DNA of 64,000 nucleotides from Acidaminococcus hominis (GTDB lineage Bacteria > Bacillota > Negativicutes > Acidaminococcales > Acidaminococcaceae). The notes under the pieces were generated by a model that was not told the DNA's origin, did no database searches, and was given only the letters and a program-made list of their open reading frames with translations. This document shows, piece after piece, positions 24,303 to 33,666 of this stretch; the first letter of the stretch is position 1; every line of letters begins with the position of its first letter. Made by a program: the position numbers and the translations under genes. The stretch lies in assembly GCF_021044795.1 (NCBI RefSeq), contig NZ_JAJNOP010000013.1; one strand, given 5' to 3'.

Positions 24303-26362
24303 TGGCGAACTTGTTATATGAAATCGGAACGGAAGAAATGCCGGCCCAATACATGCCCGGCATTCTGAAAGAATACGGCGAATTGGCCGGCAAAAAACTC
24401 CAGGAAGCCCGGATTCCCTTTGGCTCCCTGAAAGTCTACGGTACTCCCCGGCGCATGGCCTTCCTGGCCAGCGAAGTGGCAGACCAGCAGCAGGATATGA
24501 CCACGGAAAGCAAGGGCCCGGCCCTGAAGATTGCTTTTGACGCAGAGGGCAAACCCACCCGGGCCGCCCAGGGCTTTGCCCGGGGCCAGGGCGTGGACGT
24601 GGCGGACCTGGTGCAGCGGGACGGCTACGTATATGCCGTGAAACATTTGGCCGGCCAAAAGACCGTGGATCTGCTGCCCGGCATTTTGGACGATATTCTG
24701 CATTCTCTGAACTTCCCCAAAACCATGCGTTGGGCTGACTACGACTTTGGCTTTGTCCGTCCCTTCCGCTGGCTGTGCGCCCTTCTGGACGACCAGGTAA
24801 TCCCGGTGGAAGCCAACGATGTAAAAAGCGGGAACCAGGTGCGGGGCCATCGTTTTCTCAGCAACCATTTGATTACCATTCCTACGGCTTCCGCCTATGA
24901 AAAGACCCTGGAAGACAATTTCATTATTGTGGATCCGGACAAGAGACGGGCTATGATCAAAAAGCAGATTGAGGAGCTGGCTGCCAAGGAAGGCGGCAAA
25001 GCAGCGATTTCTCCGGACCTGCTGGAAGAAGTGCTCTACCTGGTGGAATACCCCACGGCGCTGTGCGGCCATATTGACGACCGTTATCTGAAGCTGCCCA
25101 AGGAAGCCATCATCACCCCCATGCGGGATCATCAGAGATACTTCCCCATGTTTGATGCGGCCGGCAAGCTGATGCCCAAATTCATCACCGTCCGCAACGG
25201 CGGCGCTGAACATCTGGATATTGTAACCCACGGCAACGAACGGGTGCTGCGGGCTCGGCTGGACGATGCGGTCTTCTTCTTTGAAGGGGACAGAAAGAAA
25301 ACTCTGGAACAGCACCGGGCTTCCCTGCATACGGTGGCCTTCCAGCATGGTTTGGGTAATATGTACGACAAGACCGAACGGCTGCGCAAACTGTGCGCTG
25401 CCCTGCTTCAAACCACCAATCTGCCCGCTGACGGCGCTGCCCTGGACCGGGCCGCTGCCCTGTGCAAGGCCGACCTGGTTACCGGCATGGTAACCGAGTT
25501 TACGGAACTCCAAGGTACCATGGGCCGGGAATATGCCCTGTTAGATGGGGAAGGCCAAGCTGTGGCCCAAGCCATTGGGGAACAATATATGCCCCGGTTT
25601 GCCGGCGATGAACTGCCCCAAAGCAACGAAGGCCGCATTCTGGCCATTGCCGATAAATTGGACAACATTATGGCTACCTTCAGCCGGGGCATGGCGCCCA
25701 CCGGCTCCCAGGATCCCTATGCCCTGCGGCGTCAGGCTCTGGGTATCCTGAACATCCTTTCCGACGGCAATGTACACTTCCCCCTGGGTAAGATTTTGGA
25801 AGTTACTCTGAAGAACCTGCCGGTGGAAGTGGAAAATCTGGCCAAACTCATCGACAGCGTAAAAGACTTCTTTGCCCAAAGAGCCAAGAATATGCTGTTA
25901 GACAAGGGCCTGCGCTACGATGTGGTAGATGCAGTGCTGGCAGTGCCGGTCGGCGATGATCTGGCCAATGTATTTGTGCAGGCTGACGACCTGACTGCTT
26001 ACCTGGAAATGCCCCAGGCTGCGGACAGCATCCAGGCTTTTACCCGGGTAGAAAATATCAGCAAGAACCACGAAGTGGAAAATGGGGTGGATGCTGCCCT
26101 GTTCCAGGATCCTGCGGAAAAAGCCCTGTGGGAAGTGCTGCAAAAAGTGGAAGTGACTACGGTGCCCCTGGAAGCGGCCTGTGCCTTTAAGAAGGTACTG
26201 GAAGCCAACGATGTGCTGGCGGCTCCGGTGAATGCCTTCTTTGATGCAGTAATGGTTATGGACAAGGACGAAGCGGTGAAAAACAACCGTCTGGCCCTGA
26301 TGCAGGAAGTAAAGCGTCAGGTAAACCAAACGGCGGACCTGAGCCAGCTGATCATGAAATAA
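24302..26362 (+). CDS. glyS: Glycyl-tRNA synthetase beta subunit
   Basis: A 686-residue beta subunit starting LLYEIGTEEMPAQYMPG. It provides tRNA recognition, with an HD-like domain and a C-terminal anticodon-binding domain (about 580-686). The length is typical of the family. It overlaps the glyQ stop by one base and shares the T-box. Two hairpins end the transcript. Confidence 0.95.
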   Translation: MANLLYEIGTEEMPAQYMPGILKEYGELAGKKLQEARIPFGSLKVYGTPRRMAFLASEVADQQQDMTTESKGPALKIAFDAEGKPTRAAQGFARGQGVDVADLVQRDGYVYAVKHLAGQKTVDLLPGILDDILHSLNFPKTMRWADYDFGFVRPFRWLCALLDDQVIPVEANDVKSGNQVRGHRFLSNHLITIPTASAYEKTLEDNFIIVDPDKRRAMIKKQIEELAAKEGGKAAISPDLLEEVLYLVEYPTALCGHIDDRYLKLPKEAIITPMRDHQRYFPMFDAAGKLMPKFITVRNGGAEHLDIVTHGNERVLRARLDDAVFFFEGDRKKTLEQHRASLHTVAFQHGLGNMYDKTERLRKLCAALLQTTNLPADGAALDRAAALCKADLVTGMVTEFTELQGTMGREYALLDGEGQAVAQAIGEQYMPRFAGDELPQSNEGRILAIADKLDNIMATFSRGMAPTGSQDPYALRRQALGILNILSDGNVHFPLGKILEVTLKNLPVEVENLAKLIDSVKDFFAQRAKNMLLDKGLRYDVVDAVLAVPVGDDLANVFVQADDLTAYLEMPQAADSIQAFTRVENISKNHEVENGVDAALFQDPAEKALWEVLQKVEVTTVPLEAACAFKKVLEANDVLAAPVNAFFDAVMVMDKDEAVKNNRLALMQEVKRQVNQTADLSQLIMK

Positions 26363-26367
26363 AAAAC

Positions 26368-26386
26368 GGCGGAGCCCAGCTCCGCC
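26368..26386 (+). terminator. First hairpin after glyS
   Basis: GGCGGAGC/GCTCCGCC with a 3-base loop. It lacks a T-tract and probably assists the adjacent palindrome. Confidence 0.5.
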
Positions 26387-26387
26387 T

Positions 26388-26429
26388 ATAGGAAAAGGGA
26401 CTGTGCCGCGGCACAGTCCCTTTTCCTAT
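26388..26429. terminator. 42-bp perfect palindrome, bidirectional terminator
   Basis: Two 21-base arms with no spacer, centred between 26408 and 26409, carrying AAAA/TTTT near the ends. It lies between convergent glyS and the GNAT gene, whose stop codon it overlaps, so it can end transcripts from both sides. Confidence 0.75.
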
Positions 26430-26716
26430 TCTTCCTTGTACAATACGTCTTCGTATTCTTTTTTGCGTTTGAAAACCCCGGCTGCATAGGAGCATTGGGG
26501 AATGATTTTGGCCTGCTGCTGCCGGGCCATTTCTGCCACGCTGTAGACCAGCTGGCCGGCGATGCCCTGGCCGCCGTAATTGGGATCCACGATGGTATGG
26601 TCCAGGGTCCAGACCTTTCCTTCCGGTACAAAGGTACAGGTGCCAATCACCTTGTCCCCGTCGTAGGCTGCGGCCCGTTTATGGGTGAGTTCCTGAATGA
26701 TTTCAATAGCTGCCAT
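26426..26716 (-). CDS. Small GNAT-family N-acetyltransferase (COG2388-like)
   Basis: A 96-residue acyltransferase starting MAAIEIIQELTHKRAAAYDG. The acetyl-CoA-binding loop is DPNYGGQGIAGQL, preceded by the DHTIVD strand. Short COG2388 proteins of this size carry a minimal GNAT fold; substrates are unknown. ATG 26716 has an AGGAGGAAG site; 49 further open codons upstream have no such site and are not used. The stop lies inside the shared palindromic terminator. Confidence 0.75.
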   Translation of the reverse strand: MAAIEIIQELTHKRAAAYDGDKVIGTCTFVPEGKVWTLDHTIVDPNYGGQGIAGQLVYSVAEMARQQQAKIIPQCSYAAGVFKRKKEYEDVLYKEE

Positions 26717-26831
26717 AGTATCTTCCTCCTTGTGCTGACAGTAGTTCATAGCTCTAGTATAGTACAGAATGGCAAAAAAAGCGGGCATTTTTTCGCTGTC
26801 CGCTTTTTCAAGAGAAAAGTAATTCAATTTG

Positions 26832-27968
26832 TTACAGTTTTGCCAGGACTTGGGCCAGATCATCCCGCAGATCTTCCCAGTCTTCCAGGCCTACGGAGAA
26901 ACGCAGCAGGGTATGGGTAATGCCCTTTTCTTCCGCTTCTTCCGGGGTCAGGTCCGCATGGGTCTGGGTAATGGGATAGGTAATCAGGCTTTCTGCGCCT
27001 CCCAGGCTTTCTGCAAACTGGATCAGTTTTACGCTTTCCAGAACCGTTTTGGCGGCTTCTGCGGTTTTTACGTAGAAGGAAATCATGCCGCCGAAGCCAG
27101 AAGCCTGCTTTTTCTGGATTGCATAGCCCGGATGGTCCGGCAGGCCGGGGTACAGCACCTTGACAATCTGGGGCTGCTCCTGCAGCCACTTGGCCAGGTG
27201 CTGGGCATTGTTTTCGTGCTGCTTCATGCGCAGGGGCAGGGTGCGCAGGCTGCGGAGCATCAGCCAGGCGTCAAACACGCTGAGCATGGCGCCGGTGGTC
27301 TTGTAGATCAGGCGCAGCCGGGCAGCAATTTCCGGGTCCTTGCTGATAACGAAGCCGGCCAGGATGTCGTTGTGGCCAGCCAGATATTTGGTGCCGCTGT
27401 GGAGCACAATATCGGCGCCCAGTTCCAGGGGACGCTGGAAGTAGGGGGTCAGGAACGTATTGTCTACAATCACCAGAAGGTTGTGGGCCGCTGCCAGTTC
27501 GTGAAGGGCTTTAAGGTCCGTAATTTCCATGGTGGGATTGGTGGGGGTTTCCAGGTAAATGGCTTTGGTAGCCGGGGTAATGGCTGCTTCCACCGCTTTC
27601 AGATCGCTGGTGTGGACGGCGGAGAAGGAAAGGCCCAGGGGTTCGTACACGGAACGGAACATCCGGAAGGAACCGCCGTACAGGTCAAAGCCGGTGATGA
27701 TGTGGTCCCCGGTTCCAAACAGGCGCATTACGGCGTCAATGGCGGCCATGCCGGTGGAAAAGCACAGGGCATCCACGCCGCCTTCCAGGGTAGTCATTAC
27801 TTTTTCCAGGCGTTCGTGGGTGGGGTTGGATTCCCGGGTGTAGGCATAGCCCGTGGACTTGCCCAGTCCCGGATGGGCAAAGGTAGAAGTACAGTAGATG
27901 GCCGGGGATACGGCTCCCAGTGCATCGTTGGGGCCGTCCCCGTGGATACAGGCAGTGTTAAATTTCAT
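26832..27968 (-). CDS. Trans-sulfuration PLP enzyme (cystathionine gamma-synthase/lyase type)
   Basis: A 378-residue enzyme of the Cys/Met metabolism PLP family. YTRESNPTHERLEK near residue 45 and the SGTKYLAGHND segment near 195, which supplies the PLP lysine, are diagnostic. Family members make or cleave cystathionine, or degrade methionine. KYLAGHND resembles cystathionine gamma-synthase, but sequence alone does not separate the activities. ATG 27968 has AAGGAGGAAA upstream; 13 open codons further up are excluded. The gene is divergent from gatC. I saw no SAM riboswitch in its 220-base upstream region. Confidence 0.8.
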   Translation of the reverse strand: MKFNTACIHGDGPNDALGAVSPAIYCTSTFAHPGLGKSTGYAYTRESNPTHERLEKVMTTLEGGVDALCFSTGMAAIDAVMRLFGTGDHIITGFDLYGGSFRMFRSVYEPLGLSFSAVHTSDLKAVEAAITPATKAIYLETPTNPTMEITDLKALHELAAAHNLLVIVDNTFLTPYFQRPLELGADIVLHSGTKYLAGHNDILAGFVISKDPEIAARLRLIYKTTGAMLSVFDAWLMLRSLRTLPLRMKQHENNAQHLAKWLQEQPQIVKVLYPGLPDHPGYAIQKKQASGFGGMISFYVKTAEAAKTVLESVKLIQFAESLGGAESLITYPITQTHADLTPEEAEEKGITHTLLRFSVGLEDWEDLRDDLAQVLAKL

Positions 27969-28137
27969 GGCAGTTTCCTCCTTAGAATTCACCTGGGGTG
28001 AAGACAATACATAGTTAATTAATATACTTTTAACGATGCCTATACATTACTGTTTTCCTGTAGGTTTGTCAAGGTGGAACGGACCCTTATAGAATGGGGC
28101 TGGCAGGGGTAAAGTGGTTTTCTAATCCCGGCGGCTG

Positions 28138-28146
28138 TGATATAAT
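28138..28146 (+). promoter_or_regulatory. Extended -10 promoter of gatCAB
   Basis: TG-A-TATAAT (28138-28146) is an extended -10 element, with no good -35. The gatC ATG follows at 28193. Confidence 0.6.
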
Positions 28147-28192
28147 CTTTGGGTACAAATGATTTTAAAAGATTTCGATAGGCGGTGAAGAA

Positions 28193-28480
28193 ATGAGCGT
28201 AACAGTAAGTGATGTAAAGCATATCGCAAATCTGTCCCGGCTGAATGTACCGGCGGACGAAATGGACAAGTTTGTAGAGCAGTTTAACCAAATCTTGAAT
28301 TATGCTGAAATCTTAAAGAAAGTGGATACCGAAGGAATTGAACCTTCTCCCTACGTACTCCCCATCAGCAATGTGCTGCGGGAAGACGTGCCCCAGCACG
28401 GCGTAAGTCATGAAGAGGCAATGGAGAATGCTCCGGAAGAATACGAGGGCGGTTTTAAGGTTCCTCGGGTCATCGAATAA
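28193..28480 (+). CDS. gatC: Aspartyl/glutamyl-tRNA amidotransferase subunit C
   Basis: A 95-residue GatC that clamps GatA and GatB. It starts MSVTVSDVKHIANLSRLNVP, the usual N terminus, and ends near the conserved proline-valine segment FKVPRVIE. GatCAB converts Glu-tRNA-Gln to Gln-tRNA-Gln (and Asp-tRNA-Asn where needed). A GGCGG site precedes the ATG. First gene of gatCAB. Confidence 0.93.
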   Translation: MSVTVSDVKHIANLSRLNVPADEMDKFVEQFNQILNYAEILKKVDTEGIEPSPYVLPISNVLREDVPQHGVSHEEAMENAPEEYEGGFKVPRVIE

Positions 28481-28494
28481 GAGGAGGCAGAACA

Positions 28495-29961
28495 GTGGCT
28501 TTATATAACGAAACAGCACACGAGCTTCATGAGAAGCTGGTGAAAAAAGAAATCAGCTCCGTTGAGCTGACCAAAGCCGTTTATGACCGGATTGACGCAG
28601 TGGAAGATCAGGTCAAGGCTTACCTGACTTTGGATAAGGAAAACGCCCTGGCACAGGCTGCCAAGGTGGATGCCAAAATTGCAGCGGGAGAAACCCTTCG
28701 GCCTTTGGCTGGGGTGCCCGGCGCCATCAAAGACAATATCAGCACCAAAGGCCTGCGCACCACCTGCGCTTCCAAGATGCTGGAAAACTTTATTCCTGTT
28801 TACGATGCCCATGTCATCGAAAAACTGAGACAGGACGAAACCATTTTCCTGGGCAAGACCAACATGGACGAATTTGCCATGGGCTCTACCACGGAAACTT
28901 CCCATTTCCAAATTACCCACAATCCCTGGGATCTGTCCCGGGTACCGGGCGGTTCTTCCGGCGGCAGCGCTGCTGCCATTGCAGCCGGCGAAGCCATTTG
29001 GAGCCTGGGCAGTGATACCGGCGGTTCCATCCGTCAGCCCGCTTCCTTCAACGGCTGCGTAGGGATTAAACCCACCTATGGCCGGGTTTCCCGTTATGGC
29101 TGTGTAGCTTTTGCTTCTTCCCTGGACCAGATTGGACCCATTACCCGGGACGTCACCGACGCTGCCCTGGTACTGAACACCATCTGCGGGGTAGATGCCC
29201 ACGATTCCACCTCCTACAACGCCCCGGTGCCTGATTTCACCAAGGCTCTGCGGCAGGATGTAAAGGGTCTGACCATTGGTCTGCCCAAGGAATATTTCGG
29301 TCAGGGCACGGATCCCAAGGTTGCTGAACAGATCCGCCTGGCTGCCAAGAAATACGAAGAACTGGGTGCCAAGGTCATTGAAGTGTCCCTGCCCCATACG
29401 GAATATGCCGTAATTACCTATTACATCATTGCTCCGGCTGAAGCTTCCGCCAACCTGGGCCGTTACGACGGCGTACGGTATGGTTTCCGGGATGCCCAAG
29501 CGGAATCCGCTCCGGAAATGATGCGCAAGAGCCGTACCGAAGGCTTCGGCCAGGAAGTACGCCGCCGCATTATGCTGGGCACCTACGTACTCAGCTCCGG
29601 TTACTATGATGCCTACTACAACAAGGCCATGCAGGTACGGACCCTGATCCGCCGGGACTTTGACGAAGCCTTCAAGCAATGCGATGTACTGATGACTCCC
29701 ACTTCCCCTGTGGTTGCTTATCCTCTGGATGGGAAAATGGATCCCCTGACGGTCTACATGCTGGACGTAACCACCATCCCGGTGAATATGGCCGGCCTGC
29801 CCGGTATTTCCATTCCCTGCGGCTTTGTGGATGGGATGCCGGTAGGTGCGCAGCTGATCGGCAAGGCCCTGGATGAGGAAACCCTGCTGCGGGCTGCTTA
29901 CACCTTTGAACAGGCTACGGATTTCCATAAATCTGTGGCGTCCCTGGGAGGTAAGAAATAA
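28495..29961 (+). CDS. gatA: Aspartyl/glutamyl-tRNA amidotransferase subunit A
   Basis: A 488-residue amidase-signature enzyme that releases ammonia from glutamine for GatB. The catalytic Ser-cisSer-Lys triad is supplied by Lys79 (GVPGAIKDN), the GGSSGGSAAAIAAG loop and GSDTGGSIRQPASF. It starts with GTG 28495, five bases after GAGGAGG, 14 bases after gatC. It overlaps gatB by one base. Confidence 0.95.
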   Translation: MALYNETAHELHEKLVKKEISSVELTKAVYDRIDAVEDQVKAYLTLDKENALAQAAKVDAKIAAGETLRPLAGVPGAIKDNISTKGLRTTCASKMLENFIPVYDAHVIEKLRQDETIFLGKTNMDEFAMGSTTETSHFQITHNPWDLSRVPGGSSGGSAAAIAAGEAIWSLGSDTGGSIRQPASFNGCVGIKPTYGRVSRYGCVAFASSLDQIGPITRDVTDAALVLNTICGVDAHDSTSYNAPVPDFTKALRQDVKGLTIGLPKEYFGQGTDPKVAEQIRLAAKKYEELGAKVIEVSLPHTEYAVITYYIIAPAEASANLGRYDGVRYGFRDAQAESAPEMMRKSRTEGFGQEVRRRIMLGTYVLSSGYYDAYYNKAMQVRTLIRRDFDEAFKQCDVLMTPTSPVVAYPLDGKMDPLTVYMLDVTTIPVNMAGLPGISIPCGFVDGMPVGAQLIGKALDEETLLRAAYTFEQATDFHKSVASLGGKK

Positions 29962-31409
29962 TGACAGAATATATTACCGTAATCGGTTTGGAAGTCCATG
30001 CAGAACTGAAAACCAAAACCAAGGCTTTCTGCTCCTGCTCTACGGAATTCGGCGGCGCCCCCAACACCCATGTGTGCCCGGTTTGCCTGGGCATGCCCGG
30101 TGCCCTGCCCGTAATCAATAAACAAATGGTGGAATTTGCCCTGCGTTTTGGCCTGGCCGTGAACTGCGACATCCAACACTACAGCAAATTCGACAGAAAG
30201 AACTACTTCTATCCGGATTTGGCCAAAGCCTACCAGATTTCCCAATTCTATCAGCCCATCTGCCTGAACGGCCATGTGGACATCAACGTGGATGGGGAAA
30301 CCAAACGCATTGGCATTACCCGGATCCATATGGAAGAAGATGCCGGCAAACTGGTGCACTCCGGTGCCTCCATCAGCACTTCCGATTTCTCCGCCGTGGA
30401 CTACAACCGTGCCGGCGTACCCCTGATTGAAATCGTATCCGAACCGGATATGCGCAGTGCCGCTGAAGCCCGGGCCTATATGGAAAAACTGCGTTCCTAT
30501 TTGCAGTACACCGAAGTCTGCGATGGGAAAATGCAGGAAGGCAGCATGCGCTGCGATGCCAACATTTCCATTATGCCTGTAGGCGCCAAGAAATTCGGCA
30601 CCCGTGCAGAAATCAAGAACCTGAACTCCTTCAAAGCCCTGGAAAGAGCCATTGAATACGAAGTAGAACGCCAGAAGGAAATCCTGGAAGACGGCGGCCA
30701 TGTGGTACAGGAAACCCGTACCTGGGACGATGCCCAAGGCATGACCTTCTCCATGCGTTCCAAGGAAGAAGCCCACGATTACCGCTACTTCCCGGAACCG
30801 GACCTGGCTCCCATCATCATTGATGATGCCTGGATCGAACGGGCCAGAAAAGCCCTGCCGGAACTGCCGGATGCCCGGAAGGAACGGCTGATCAAGGAAA
30901 AAGGTTTGCAGGAATACGATGCAGAACTGTTGGTAGCCGACAAGAAAATGGCCGAGTACTTCGATGCTGCCATTGAAGGCGTGGAAGACGTAAAAGGTGT
31001 AGCCAACTGGATGCTGGGTGACGTTTCCGCCTACCTGAATGCCAACAACTGCACCATCAGCGAGTTCCCCATTTCTGCCAAGCATTTGGGCGAAATGGTC
31101 AACCTGATCAAAAAAGGCGTTCTGTCCAGCAAGCTGGCCAAGAAGGTCTTTGCAGAAATGCTCAAGAGTGATAAAGCTCCTTCCGTACTGGTGAAGGAAC
31201 TGGGCCTGGAACAAGTCAGCGATGCTGGTGCCATCCAAGCCATGGTGGATGAAGTGATTGCAGCCAACCCGCAGTCCGTTGCCGACTTCAAGGCCGGCAA
31301 GGATAAGGCCATTGGCTTCCTGGTAGGCCAGATCATGAAGAAATCCCGTGGGAAAGCCAACCCGGGCATGGTCAACCAGCTGATCATCAAAACCATCAAA
31401 GGGGAATAA
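29961..31409 (+). CDS. gatB: Aspartyl/glutamyl-tRNA amidotransferase subunit B
   Basis: A 482-residue GatB: an N-terminal kinase-like domain that phosphorylates the mischarged aminoacyl-tRNA (VIGLEVHAELKTKTKAFC start, HVCPVCLGMPG), a helical domain, and a C-terminal YqeY-like tRNA-binding tail from about residue 330. The Cys pairs near residues 20-40 could bind zinc. It overlaps gatA by one base and is the last gene of the operon; a small hairpin (31420-31433) follows. Confidence 0.95.
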   Translation: MTEYITVIGLEVHAELKTKTKAFCSCSTEFGGAPNTHVCPVCLGMPGALPVINKQMVEFALRFGLAVNCDIQHYSKFDRKNYFYPDLAKAYQISQFYQPICLNGHVDINVDGETKRIGITRIHMEEDAGKLVHSGASISTSDFSAVDYNRAGVPLIEIVSEPDMRSAAEARAYMEKLRSYLQYTEVCDGKMQEGSMRCDANISIMPVGAKKFGTRAEIKNLNSFKALERAIEYEVERQKEILEDGGHVVQETRTWDDAQGMTFSMRSKEEAHDYRYFPEPDLAPIIIDDAWIERARKALPELPDARKERLIKEKGLQEYDAELLVADKKMAEYFDAAIEGVEDVKGVANWMLGDVSAYLNANNCTISEFPISAKHLGEMVNLIKKGVLSSKLAKKVFAEMLKSDKAPSVLVKELGLEQVSDAGAIQAMVDEVIAANPQSVADFKAGKDKAIGFLVGQIMKKSRGKANPGMVNQLIIKTIKGE

Positions 31410-31441
31410 GAAAAACTGACCTGGCTTGCCAGGCAGTGCGG

Positions 31442-31567
31442 AAAGTCTGAAGTCTAAGCCTGTAGGGATACTTTGCTTAGAATTTGCCGCAGGGCGGTGC
31501 CTAGGTGCCGCCGGCGGGGAATATAAGCGAAGGGATGCCTGCGGGCTGGACTTCGGACTTTTTTTGT
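31442..31567 (+). ncRNA. Rod-like structured RNA or long terminator after gatB
   Basis: The outer arm AAAGTCTGAAGTC (31442-31454) pairs with GACTTCGGACTTT near 31550-31562. Further in are TTTGCTTA/TAAGCGAA, GCCGC/GCGGG and GGCGG/CCGCC pairings, capped by TGCCTAGGTG. Seven T follow. The element is about 125 bases and lies between gatB and the next promoter. It resembles no family I can name with confidence. It may be an extended terminator, a small RNA or a degenerate inverted-repeat element. Confidence 0.55.
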
Positions 31568-31647
31568 GGAAAATTTTGGCGTCAGGCGCTTGGGGTGGGC
31601 AGGGCAGTTCACAAACTATTCGCTTTTGGCATAGAAGTAAATGATAG

Positions 31648-31684
31648 ATAGGTATTTTACATTTTTGAACAAACAAGGTAGTAT
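31648..31684 (+). promoter_or_regulatory. Promoter of the SGNH hydrolase operon, with shared upstream box
   Basis: TTTACA (31656-31661), 17 bases, TAGTAT (31679-31684). The box ATAGGTATTTTACATT (31648-31663) recurs exactly at 34687-34702, and in both places AAGGTAG follows after 11 bases. Confidence 0.7.
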
Positions 31685-31774
31685 GATGACAAGAAAGAAC
31701 CAAAACCTGCAAACCCTATGGCAGTTATTGCCATTGCTTGTCCGGCTGCTTGGCCGCAGAAAGGAGTGCTGAAT

Positions 31775-33106
31775 ATGCTGCACCAACGGGCCCCCAGACC
31801 CTTACTGGGAAAAGTATTGATGATGTTTTTGCTGCCCGCCCTGCTGCTGGGGACGTTTACCGCCCAGCGGCTGAAAAGCAGCCCGGCTGCGGCCCTTTCC
31901 TCAGAGGAAGAACCGGTTCAGCAGGAACTGGGCATGATCCAATGGCCTCAGAACCTGAACGCGGTCCGCTACGAAGTGGAAATTTTCCCGGCGGACAAAA
32001 CTTCCCCGGATCCCCAAAAGCCGGCACCCCAGGCGGTGTACCGGAATGAGCAGGTGTTTACCAGCAACCTGCTTTTGCCGGAGCAGCAATTTGCCCAGGA
32101 GCGGAAGCAGAACATTCCCCTTTTGTGGCGGGTCCGGGCCTTTGACCTGGACGGCAACCCCATTACCCCCTACTCTCAGCCCCAAAGCCTGACCCAGAGC
32201 TGGCGGAAGGTGGACCGGGATGCTCCTCTGCCCCGGCCCAGTGCCACCAAGGGCAATGCTACGGTGCTGCTGTACCCGGTATATGCCTATACGGGCAACC
32301 CGGGGGCAGAAAAATACGAAGTGGAAGTGACGGACCGGTATCCGGAAAATCCCGAGGGCTACCTGACTTCCCGCTACCGGGTCTATGCAGAAGAAACGGT
32401 GCTGACGGACCTGTATGATGCAGAGCCCCGGATTGGGGAATTCTACTGGCGGGTCCGGGGCATGGATAAGAACGGCCGGCCGGTAGGGATTTGGAGTGAA
32501 CCCCAGAAGATTACCAACAACCCGGATAAGAAATGGGTGGCGGGAATTTACGGGGACAGCATTTCCCACGGGGGCGGGCACCTGTCCTTTAGTCCCGTGG
32601 ACTACGCCTACAGCTATGGGCACTATCTGAATTTCCCGGTAATCAACCTGTCCCAAAGCGGGGATACCAGTGAAATGATGGTGGACCGGTTTGATCAGGA
32701 CGTGACGCCCTTTCATATCCAGTATCTGCTGATTATGGGCGGCAGCAACAGCCTTCGGGCTGGGGTGCCCGCAGAAGACGTGATTGCAGACCTGAAAACC
32801 CTGCAGCAGAAGGCCCGGGAACGGGGAATTATGCCCATCCTGCTGACCCTTCCGCCCATCAATCCGGCCAACATTCAAAAGGCTTTTGATGAACCTACGG
32901 ACGAAAACTGGCAGGCTGCCTTTGCTGAAGTAAACCGGTTTATCCGTACCCAGCCCCATATTGATGTGGCGGCGCCCTTTGAGGCAATGGGGGACGAGCT
33001 TCCCACCAATTTGGCCCTGGACGGCATCCATGGGGACTGGAACATGAAAAAAATCATGGGCCGGGTCATCAACCAGCATATCGGAGAATTCAAACCGTTA
33101 TCATGA
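31775..33106 (+). CDS. Exported SGNH/GDSL-family hydrolase
   Basis: A 443-residue protein with an N-terminal membrane anchor or signal (LLGKVLMMFLLPALLLG). Two beta-rich fibronectin-III-like repeats follow (about 75-150 and 165-245, each ending with a WRV strand). The SGNH domain occupies about 255-443. Catalytic blocks are YGDSISHGG (nucleophile Ser), GGSNS (block III, with Ser in place of the usual Asp) and DGIHGDW (Asp-x-x-His). SGNH enzymes remove acyl groups from sugars or lipids; the substrate is unknown. ATG 31775 has an AAAGGAG site. It is followed by a cyclophilin-like lipoprotein gene after 25 bases. Confidence 0.72.
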   Translation: MLHQRAPRPLLGKVLMMFLLPALLLGTFTAQRLKSSPAAALSSEEEPVQQELGMIQWPQNLNAVRYEVEIFPADKTSPDPQKPAPQAVYRNEQVFTSNLLLPEQQFAQERKQNIPLLWRVRAFDLDGNPITPYSQPQSLTQSWRKVDRDAPLPRPSATKGNATVLLYPVYAYTGNPGAEKYEVEVTDRYPENPEGYLTSRYRVYAEETVLTDLYDAEPRIGEFYWRVRGMDKNGRPVGIWSEPQKITNNPDKKWVAGIYGDSISHGGGHLSFSPVDYAYSYGHYLNFPVINLSQSGDTSEMMVDRFDQDVTPFHIQYLLIMGGSNSLRAGVPAEDVIADLKTLQQKARERGIMPILLTLPPINPANIQKAFDEPTDENWQAAFAEVNRFIRTQPHIDVAAPFEAMGDELPTNLALDGIHGDWNMKKIMGRVINQHIGEFKPLS

Positions 33107-33131
33107 GCTAAGGGGGAAAGGAAGAATGTTT

Positions 33132-33653
33132 ATGCAGAAAAAACGGTGTTTGGCCGGACTGGCAGGACTGCTTTGCTGCCTTTCTTTGGCGGCCTGCGGG
33201 TCAGTGGCGTCTACAGGAACGGGCAGCAGCACGGCCCAGGAAACCAAAACGGCGGCTACGGAGAAAACGGCTTCCGCCAGCGCATCACAGAAGACGATGC
33301 CAATTAGGCTAACCGTAAATGGAAAGCAGGTGAAAGCCCATTTCAATGACTCAGCTCCTGCCCAGGAACTTTTGGGACAGCTGCCCAAAACGGTTACCCT
33401 GAATCCGTCGGACAACGATTTTTGTGGGGATACCCTGGACCTGTCCTATAAAGCCAGCGATGTGCAAAGCGGATATAAAAACGGGGACCTGGCTTACTGG
33501 CCGCCGGCCAAGAACTTTGTCATATTCGTAAAGGACGAGGAAAAATCTGCGTCCATTGGCAATCTGGTAATTTTGGGCCATGTGGATGAACCCCAAGCCG
33601 TCCTGAACGCCTTGCAGGGAACCTTAAAAGTTGAAATAGCCAAAGCCCAGTGA
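33132..33653 (+). CDS. Cyclophilin-like lipoprotein (copy 1)
   Basis: A 173-residue protein with a lipoprotein signal (lipobox LAAC), a Ser/Thr/Ala-rich linker of about 35 residues and a cyclophilin-like beta-barrel domain of about 115 residues (IRLTVNGKQVKAHFND, then GDLAYWPPAKNFVIF and NLVILGHVD). The family shares the cyclophilin fold but is not known to be a prolyl isomerase. I prefer ATG 33132 over 33126 on spacing to GGAAAGGAAG. It is in an operon with the SGNH hydrolase. The domain is more diverged than copies 2 and 3. Confidence 0.72.
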   Translation: MQKKRCLAGLAGLLCCLSLAACGSVASTGTGSSTAQETKTAATEKTASASASQKTMPIRLTVNGKQVKAHFNDSAPAQELLGQLPKTVTLNPSDNDFCGDTLDLSYKASDVQSGYKNGDLAYWPPAKNFVIFVKDEEKSASIGNLVILGHVDEPQAVLNALQGTLKVEIAKAQ

Positions 33654-33666
33654 GCTGGGCACAGCG

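Noticed and set aside
27969..28137. SAM riboswitch upstream of the trans-sulfuration enzyme
   Set aside because: No S-box core elements or terminator/antiterminator pair could be found on the minus strand.
31442..31567. Reading the rod-like RNA as 6S RNA or SRP RNA
   Set aside because: It is too short for 6S RNA, lacks a clear central bubble, and lacks the conserved SRP GGAA-type apical motif.
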